DNA of 11,047 nt from Rhizobiaceae bacterium UBA1291 (GTDB lineage Bacteria; Pseudomonadota; Alphaproteobacteria; Rhizobiales; Rhizobiaceae), in NCBI GenBank assembly GCA_002307905.1, contig DBUL01000202.1, positions 1,003 to 12,049 of the forward strand, in the 5' to 3' direction. Below, piece by piece: positions 6,423-11,047 of the stretch. Position 1 is the stretch's first letter, and each line of letters begins with the position of its first letter. Under the pieces are notes generated by a model. The model had not been told where the DNA came from. It did no database searches and saw only the letters and a list, made by a program, of their open reading frames with translations. A program made the position numbers and the translations under genes.

Positions 6423-7411
6423 GCCGCAAGGCCGCCTCCAACAATCCGGCAGAGGCGCTGAAGAGCATCTATCGCCGTGCCATGATCATCCGCGAGGCGG
6501 AAAAGACGCTGCAGCAGCTGTTCGTCGACGGTAAGGTGCCGGGCTTCCTGCATCTTTCGATCGGGCAGGAGGCGGTCGCCTCGGCTGTTTCCGAATTCCT
6601 GACGTCGGGCGACACGGTTTCTTCGAACCATCGCGGTCATGGCCATACCTTGGCCAAGGGCGTCGATCTCACCGGCTTCTTCGCCGAAATCCTCGGTCGC
6701 GCCACCGGCATTTGTGGCGGACGGGGCGGCTCCATGCATGTGGCCGACCTGCGGTTGGGCATGCTCGGGGCCAACGGCATCGTTGGCGCGGGGCTGCCGA
6801 TCACTACCGGTTCAGCTCTCGCCCTGAAGACGCGCGGCAAGAGTGAGATTGCCGTCGTCTACTTCGGCGACGGGGCGTTGGCGGAGGGATTGGTGCACGA
6901 GTGCCTGAACATCGCGAAGCTCTGGTCGCTGCCGGTTCTCTTCTGCTGTGAGAACAATGGCTGGTCCGAGTTCAGCCCGACGGAAAGGCAGCTTGCCGTA
7001 AAGCTCAAGGACCTCGCCGGTGCGTTCGGCATCGCCTACACCGAGGCGGACGGCAACGATGTGCTGGCAATGCATGAAGCCGCTCGTAATGTGATTGGCC
7101 GCATGCGTACGGAAGGGATCCCCCATATCCTCGAATGCCGCACCACCCGCGTGCGCGGTCACTACGAGGGGGACAAGCAGGACTATCGCCCGGATGGTGA
7201 GGCCGACGAGATGTTGGCCCGCGACCCGCTCGTGATTGCCCGCCGCCGCCTTGCAGAATTCGGCGTCCCCCTCGGATGGATGGAAAGCGCCGAGGCAGAG
7301 GTGAAGGCAACCAATGCCGCCGCGCTCGAGGCTGCGCTCGCCGCTCCGCTGCCGGATGTCGCCGGTCTTCTAGCTGATGTCTACACGGCAGGGGAGGCTC
7401 ACCATGGGTGA
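6419..7411 (+). CDS. Thiamine-diphosphate-dependent dehydrogenase E1 component, alpha subunit
   Basis: This is a 330-residue E1 alpha subunit like those of acetoin (AcoA) and pyruvate dehydrogenase complexes. Visible family motifs are HLSIGQEAV at 45-53, SSNHRGHGHTLAKG at 68-81, GRGGSMH at 101-107, and the thiamine-diphosphate site GDGA at 150-153 running to ENN at 178-180. The C-terminal half has the usual TTRVRGHYEGD segment. The length fits AcoA or bacterial PDH-type alpha chains and is shorter than typical branched-chain E1 alpha. With the beta subunit it decarboxylates a 2-oxo compound (or cleaves acetoin) and passes the acyl group to lipoate on E2. ATG 6419 has AAGGTGA (6408-6414) upstream. 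The gene is 42 bases after the transporter ATPase and overlaps E1 beta by 8 bases. The substrate is not determinable by eye. Confidence 0.93.
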   Translation: MSRKAASNNPAEALKSIYRRAMIIREAEKTLQQLFVDGKVPGFLHLSIGQEAVASAVSEFLTSGDTVSSNHRGHGHTLAKGVDLTGFFAEILGRATGICGGRGGSMHVADLRLGMLGANGIVGAGLPITTGSALALKTRGKSEIAVVYFGDGALAEGLVHECLNIAKLWSLPVLFCCENNGWSEFSPTERQLAVKLKDLAGAFGIAYTEADGNDVLAMHEAARNVIGRMRTEGIPHILECRTTRVRGHYEGDKQDYRPDGEADEMLARDPLVIARRRLAEFGVPLGWMESAEAEVKATNAAALEAALAAPLPDVAGLLADVYTAGEAHHG

Positions 7412-8378
7412 GAGCCGTTACGTCAAGGCCGTCGCCCGCGCCCTCTCGGATGCCATGGCCGCCGACCCCTCCGTCATCCTGATCGGTGAGGATATCGCTG
7501 CTGCAGGTGGTTCGTTCAAGGCGACCCGTGGACTGCTGGAGTCATTCGGGCCTGCCCGAGTCTATGATGCGCCCATCGCCGAAGCGGCGATTACAGGGAT
7601 TGCCGTAGGGGCTGCTCTTTCGGGAATGCGCCCGGTGGCTGAAATCATGTTCATGGATTTCGTCACCCTGTCGATGGACATGCTGGTGAACCAGGCGGCC
7701 AAGGCCCGATACATGTTTGGCGGGCAGTGCTCGGTGCCCATGGTGCTGCGCACGCCTCATGGGGGCGGGCTTTCGGCAGGACCGCAGCACTCGCAATGTC
7801 TGGAAGCCTGGTTTGCGCACATTCCAGGCTTGAAGGTGGTGGTGCCCGCCACGGTCGAGGATGCCTACAGCCTTCTGCGTGCAGCCATAGACGATCCCGA
7901 TCCGGTGATCGTGGTGGAGAACAAGGCGCTCTACGCCCTGAAGGGGGATTTGCCGGATACGCCCGCGCCGGCCCGTATCGGCGAGGCCGCGGTGCGTCGG
8001 GAGGGCACGGATGTTACCCTGGTCACCTATGGCGCAACGCTCTGGACCGCGCTGCGGGCCGCGGAAACGGCAATCTCGGAGGGTATTTCCGTGGAGGTCA
8101 TCGACCTGCGTTCTATCCAGCCCTGGGACGAGGCAACTGTCCTGGCAAGTCTTTCCAGGACGCACCGTCTCCTCGTCGCCCATGAAGCAGTCGAGGCCTT
8201 CGGGGTCGGTGCCGAGATTGCGGCGCGCATGGCCGATATCGGCTTCGACGAACTCGATGCGCCGATTCTGCGGGTCGCCGCGCCCTTCTCGCCCGTGCCG
8301 TTCAGCCCCGCGCTGGAAGGCGAATGGCGGGTCAACGAAACCAAAATCCTTGCGGCGCTGCGCCGTCTGATGGCCTGA
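7404..8378 (+). CDS. 2-oxoacid/acetoin-type dehydrogenase E1 component, beta subunit
   Basis: The protein has 324 residues, the normal length for E1 beta. Family motifs are ILIGEDIAAAGG at 25-36, the PIAEAAITG segment at 57-65 with the thiamine-activating glutamate E60, RTPHGGG at 116-122, and GPQHSQ at 126-131 carrying the conserved active-site H129. The C-terminal domain has the VIDLRSIQPWDEATV segment typical of transketolase C domains. ATG 7404 is favoured over an in-frame ATG at 7377 because GGGGAGG (7391-7397) is 6 bases ahead of it and the family starts close to this point. Its start overlaps the end of the alpha gene by 8 bases, matching an alpha2beta2 enzyme made in equal amounts. 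Confidence 0.93.
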   Translation: MGESRYVKAVARALSDAMAADPSVILIGEDIAAAGGSFKATRGLLESFGPARVYDAPIAEAAITGIAVGAALSGMRPVAEIMFMDFVTLSMDMLVNQAAKARYMFGGQCSVPMVLRTPHGGGLSAGPQHSQCLEAWFAHIPGLKVVVPATVEDAYSLLRAAIDDPDPVIVVENKALYALKGDLPDTPAPARIGEAAVRREGTDVTLVTYGATLWTALRAAETAISEGISVEVIDLRSIQPWDEATVLASLSRTHRLLVAHEAVEAFGVGAEIAARMADIGFDELDAPILRVAAPFSPVPFSPALEGEWRVNETKILAALRRLMA

Positions 8379-8390
8379 GAGGAGTATTCG

Positions 8391-9185
8391 ATGAGCACCG
8401 AACAGAAGGCCGCCTACGTGCGGCTGGAAATCGAAGACGCGGTGGCGATCGTGACATTTGATCGGCCGGATAAGCTTAACGCACTGGACATGGGCGTTCT
8501 CGCCGAACTTGATGCGATCCTTGACCGGATCGAGCGTGCTCCCGCCCTTCGCGCCGTTATCTTCACCGGTGTGGGACGCGCCTTCGTGGCCGGGGGTGAT
8601 ATTGCCGATCTCGGTTCGCGCGGCGCCCTGGCGCATTATAACGAGTTCGCGGAGACGATCCACAGGACGCTGCGCCGTATCGAGATACTTGACAAGCCGA
8701 CGATTGGCGCGATCAACGGCTTTGCGCTTGGTGGGGGAACGGAACTCCTCCTAACCTTCGATATCAGGCTCCTGTCCGACAAGTCCAAGCTTGGCCTGCC
8801 AGAGATCAATCTCGGTCTCTTTCCCGGTGCGGGCGGTACGCAGCGCATCCTGCGGCAGGTGCCTTCATGCAGGGCGCGGGAGATCATGTATCTGGGCGAG
8901 ATGATTGCGCCTGAAGAGGCGGTACGGATCGGCCTTGCCAACAGGGTCGTGCCCCATGACAGCCTGCTGGACGAGGCGCGGGCAACGGCCGCGAAACTCG
9001 CCACCAAGTCGCCACTGATCCTGAAGCTCCTCAAGCGCACGTTGATCGATGGAGGTGACATGCCGCTTTCGGCGGCACTGCGCCACGAGCAGGCGATGAT
9101 CGGCCTCGTCCTCGACAGCCGCGATGCACATGAGGGCTGTGCAGCCTTCATCGAGAAGCGTCCGGCCGATTTCCGGGGAGAATGA
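8391..9185 (+). CDS. Enoyl-CoA hydratase/isomerase family protein
   Basis: This 264-residue crotonase-fold protein has the oxyanion-hole strands AFVAGGDI (64-71) and GFALGGGTEL (110-119). Both glutamates used by true hydratases are present: E118 in GGGTE and E138 in LPEINLG, followed by PGAGGTQR (145-152). A C-terminal helix with AHEGCAAFIEKRPADFRG matches classical enoyl-CoA hydratases. Both glutamates support hydration of a 2-enoyl-CoA to a 3-hydroxyacyl-CoA rather than isomerase-only activity, although crotonase-fold enzymes vary widely. AGAGGAG (8378-8384) precedes ATG 8391. It lies between the E1 beta and E2 genes, 12 bases after one and 1 base before the other, so its product is made together with the dehydrogenase complex. 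Confidence 0.93.
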   Translation: MSTEQKAAYVRLEIEDAVAIVTFDRPDKLNALDMGVLAELDAILDRIERAPALRAVIFTGVGRAFVAGGDIADLGSRGALAHYNEFAETIHRTLRRIEILDKPTIGAINGFALGGGTELLLTFDIRLLSDKSKLGLPEINLGLFPGAGGTQRILRQVPSCRAREIMYLGEMIAPEEAVRIGLANRVVPHDSLLDEARATAAKLATKSPLILKLLKRTLIDGGDMPLSAALRHEQAMIGLVLDSRDAHEGCAAFIEKRPADFRGE

Positions 9186-9186
9186 G

Positions 9187-10428
9187 ATGTCCGAGATCGT
9201 GATGCCCAAATTTGGCCTGACGATGACAGAGGGCCTGATCACCGCCTGGCACCGCAAACCCGGCGATGCGTTGAAGGCCGGGGATCTGCTGTTCGAGGTC
9301 GAGACGGAAAAGGTCACGAACGAGGTCGAAGCCTCCGTCGATGGCGTTCTGGAGGAAATCCTCTTCGCTGAAGGTTCGGTGGTTGCGGTCGGGCTTCCGA
9401 TCGCCCGGCTGTCGGAAGGAGCGTCGGGGACGCTATCTGCGTCCATTCCGGCAGCAGCTGGGAGGGATGCCCCTTCCGCCCGCAAACTCATGGCCGAGCA
9501 CGGTATAGACCGCGATAGTGTGGAAGGAACCGGCCGTGGCGGTCGGGTCATGAAAGCTGACGTGCTTCGTGTCGTCGCTACACCCTTGGCGCGACGCGTC
9601 GCCCGTCGGGACGGCATCGACCTTGCCGGTGTGGCCGGTTCCGGGCCGCATGGGCGGATCAAGGCGGCCGATGTCGAGGCGGCTAAGCGCACTGAGCCGG
9701 CTCTTTCGGCTTCCGGCAATGGCCTGGTCCAACCTGACCCCATGCGCGCCGCCACGGCCCGCCGCGTCCAGGCGGCCAAGCGCGATATCCCGCATTTCTA
9801 CCTGACGCGGCATGTGGACATGCGTGCGCTGAATCGACTGCGTGCCGATCTGAATGCAGCCCCTACCGGGCGCTTGAAGTTGTCGGTGACGCATTTCCTG
9901 GTGAAGGCCGCGGGTCTGGCGCTTGCCGGACATCCCGCTCTCAACCGCGTCTGGCTCCCGGATGGCATCCTCGCGCTGGACAGCATCGGCGTCGGAATTG
10001 TCACCGAGACGCCGCAGGGGCTGCGCATTCCGGTTGCTGATCGGGTGGACAGCGTACCGCTCGATGATCTCGCTGAAATCTGCGCGGGACTTTTCAGTCG
10101 CGCCAGGGCCGGCACTTTGACGTCTGCCGATGTCTCAGGCGGTGCGATCTCGATCTCCAATGTCGGCATGTTCGGGGCGGACACGTTGACCCCGATCATC
10201 AGTCCTCCGCAGGCCATGATCCTCGGCGTGGGCGCCGAGCAGCGCCTTTTCCGTCCTGATGCCGAAGGCCGACCTGAGCTGGTGCAAGAGATCGTGCTTA
10301 CCCTTGCCGCCGACCACCGGCTGATCGATGGCGCGGACGCAGCCCGTTTTCTCGCCACACTTGCCCGCGTACTCGAAGAACCGCTCGCGCTTCTGCGCCC
10401 GCCCGTCCGTCCGAGCCAAGGAAACTGA
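9187..10428 (+). CDS. Dihydrolipoamide acyltransferase (E2) with two E3-binding domains
   Basis: This is a 413-residue E2 component. Residues 1-76 form a lipoyl domain with the lipoylated lysine predicted at K42 (ETEKVTNEVEA context). Two peripheral-subunit-binding domains follow: residues 95-130 (SARKLMAEHGID, then GTGRGGRVMKADV) and 131-166 (ATPLARRVARRDGID, then GSGPHGRIKAADV). The catalytic domain runs from about 182 to the end, with active-site H377 and D381 in DHRLIDG. The E2 core transfers the acyl group from lipoate to CoA. The usual architecture has one binding domain per chain, so the pair is uncommon. ATG 9187 has GGGGAGAA (9175-9182) upstream and begins at the lipoyl domain; upstream in-frame codons have no family match. 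The preceding hydratase gene ends 1 base before it. No C-terminal hydrolase fusion is seen. Confidence 0.94.
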   Translation: MSEIVMPKFGLTMTEGLITAWHRKPGDALKAGDLLFEVETEKVTNEVEASVDGVLEEILFAEGSVVAVGLPIARLSEGASGTLSASIPAAAGRDAPSARKLMAEHGIDRDSVEGTGRGGRVMKADVLRVVATPLARRVARRDGIDLAGVAGSGPHGRIKAADVEAAKRTEPALSASGNGLVQPDPMRAATARRVQAAKRDIPHFYLTRHVDMRALNRLRADLNAAPTGRLKLSVTHFLVKAAGLALAGHPALNRVWLPDGILALDSIGVGIVTETPQGLRIPVADRVDSVPLDDLAEICAGLFSRARAGTLTSADVSGGAISISNVGMFGADTLTPIISPPQAMILGVGAEQRLFRPDAEGRPELVQEIVLTLAADHRLIDGADAARFLATLARVLEEPLALLRPPVRPSQGN

Positions 10429-10438
10429 GGAACTACAG

Positions 10439-11047
10439 ATGAACTTCGATATCAGCGAAGAACAGACAATGATGATAGAGACCGCGCGCCAGATCGGCGA
10501 GCGCTTCGGGCTCGCCTATTGGCGCCAGAAGGATCGGGACAAGGAGTACCCCCACGAAATCTGGAAGGCGATCTGTGAGGCGGGGATTGCCGGCATGATG
10601 GTGCCCGTGCCCTATGGTGGCCTTGGTCTCGGGATGGTCGATCTCGCGCTCTGCATCGAGGAGCTCTGCAAGGGCGGGGCGGGGGCAACGCTCTCCCAGA
10701 TGTTCATGCTCAATCCGGTGTTTGGCGGTGTCTCGCTCGTCCTTTATGGCAGCGAGGAGATGAAGCGCGAACTGCTGCCCGGCCTGTGCGACGGCAGCAT
10801 GACCTTCAGTATGGCTCTGACGGAACCCGATGCCGGAACCAATTCTCTGGGCATGAAGGCCCGGGCGGAGCGTATTGATGGCGGCTGGGCGATTACGGGC
10901 CAGAAGATCTGGATCACCGGTGTCGCGGCCTCGAAGAAGATGCTGGTCGTTGCGCGCACCACCCAGCCGCAGGAGGGCGTCAAGAAAACCCACGGCATCA
11001 CCCTGTTCATGGTTGATACCGATAGGGAAGGCATCAGCCACACCGAG
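10439..11047 (+). CDS. Acyl-CoA dehydrogenase family protein, N-terminal part (runs off right edge)
   Basis: 203 codons are present and the frame is open at the right edge; a full protein would be about 380-400 residues. It begins MNFDISEEQTMMIETARQIG, the usual helical N-terminal domain. VPVPYGGLGLG follows at 55-65. The flavin-contacting signature MALTEPDAGTNS is at 125-136, and GQKIWITG, a beta-domain strand, is at 154-161. The catalytic base, normally in the C-terminal domain, is outside the window. Expected reaction: FAD-dependent alpha,beta-dehydrogenation of an acyl-CoA, passing electrons to ETF. ATG 10439 has GAGGAA (10427-10432) overlapping the E2 stop codon, with a gap of 10 bases. 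Its position after E2 suggests it acts on the acyl-CoA that E1/E2 makes, feeding the enoyl-CoA hydratase. Confidence 0.93.
   Translation, partial: MNFDISEEQTMMIETARQIGERFGLAYWRQKDRDKEYPHEIWKAICEAGIAGMMVPVPYGGLGLGMVDLALCIEELCKGGAGATLSQMFMLNPVFGGVSLVLYGSEEMKRELLPGLCDGSMTFSMALTEPDAGTNSLGMKARAERIDGGWAITGQKIWITGVAASKKMLVVARTTQPQEGVKKTHGITLFMVDTDREGISHTE

Noticed and set aside
7542..8663. 373-codon minus-strand frame opposite E1 beta and the hydratase
   Set aside because: It has no domain signature and lies opposite two proteins whose catalytic residues are intact; judged a shadow frame.

Overview
The window is GC-rich and densely coding, with strong purine-rich ribosome binding sites, ATGA start/stop overlaps and G/C-ending codons. 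This suits an alphaproteobacterium, probably of the Rhizobiales/Rhizobiaceae type. That placement is inference from style and gene content. There are no RNA genes, insertion sequences, phage genes or CRISPR arrays, and nothing suggests recent insertion.

Layout: a leftward gene for an MmgE/PrpD-family protein (bases 1-712, C-terminal half outside the window) is divided by a short AT-rich control region (713-834) from ten rightward genes that fill the rest. These are an SDR dehydrogenase (835-1620); a five-gene LivKHMGF-type ABC importer comprising a Tat-exported binding protein (1685-2944), two permeases (3006-3914, 3911-4924) and two ATPases (4911-5666, 5663-6376); the E1 alpha (6419-7411) and E1 beta (7404-8378) subunits of a thiamine-diphosphate 2-oxoacid/acetoin-type dehydrogenase; an enoyl-CoA hydratase (8391-9185); the dihydrolipoamide acyltransferase E2 (9187-10428); and the start of an acyl-CoA dehydrogenase (10439 to the right edge). 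Most junctions overlap or are separated by at most 12 bases. The three larger gaps (64, 61 and 42 bases) hold hairpins or a tiny candidate leader ORF rather than obvious strong terminators, so one long operon is likely.

How the genes may work together (inference): the importer takes up a small carboxylate or amino-acid-like compound. The SDR oxidises a hydroxyl to a carbonyl. E1/E2 oxidatively cleave the oxo compound to an acyl-CoA. The acyl-CoA dehydrogenase and enoyl-CoA hydratase then start a beta-oxidation-like sequence. The divergent MmgE/PrpD protein could supply a dehydratase, isomerase or decarboxylase step. The substrate cannot be read from the sequence. No E3 (lipoamide dehydrogenase) and no regulator gene lie inside the window.

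The most notable points are two adjacent E3-binding domains in E2, the hydratase gene placed between E1 beta and E2, back-to-back divergent -35 boxes inside a near-perfect inverted repeat, and strong hairpins on both sides of the binding-protein gene. The cluster looks like a dedicated catabolic pathway of unknown substrate. I see no evidence of a radically new kind of system.
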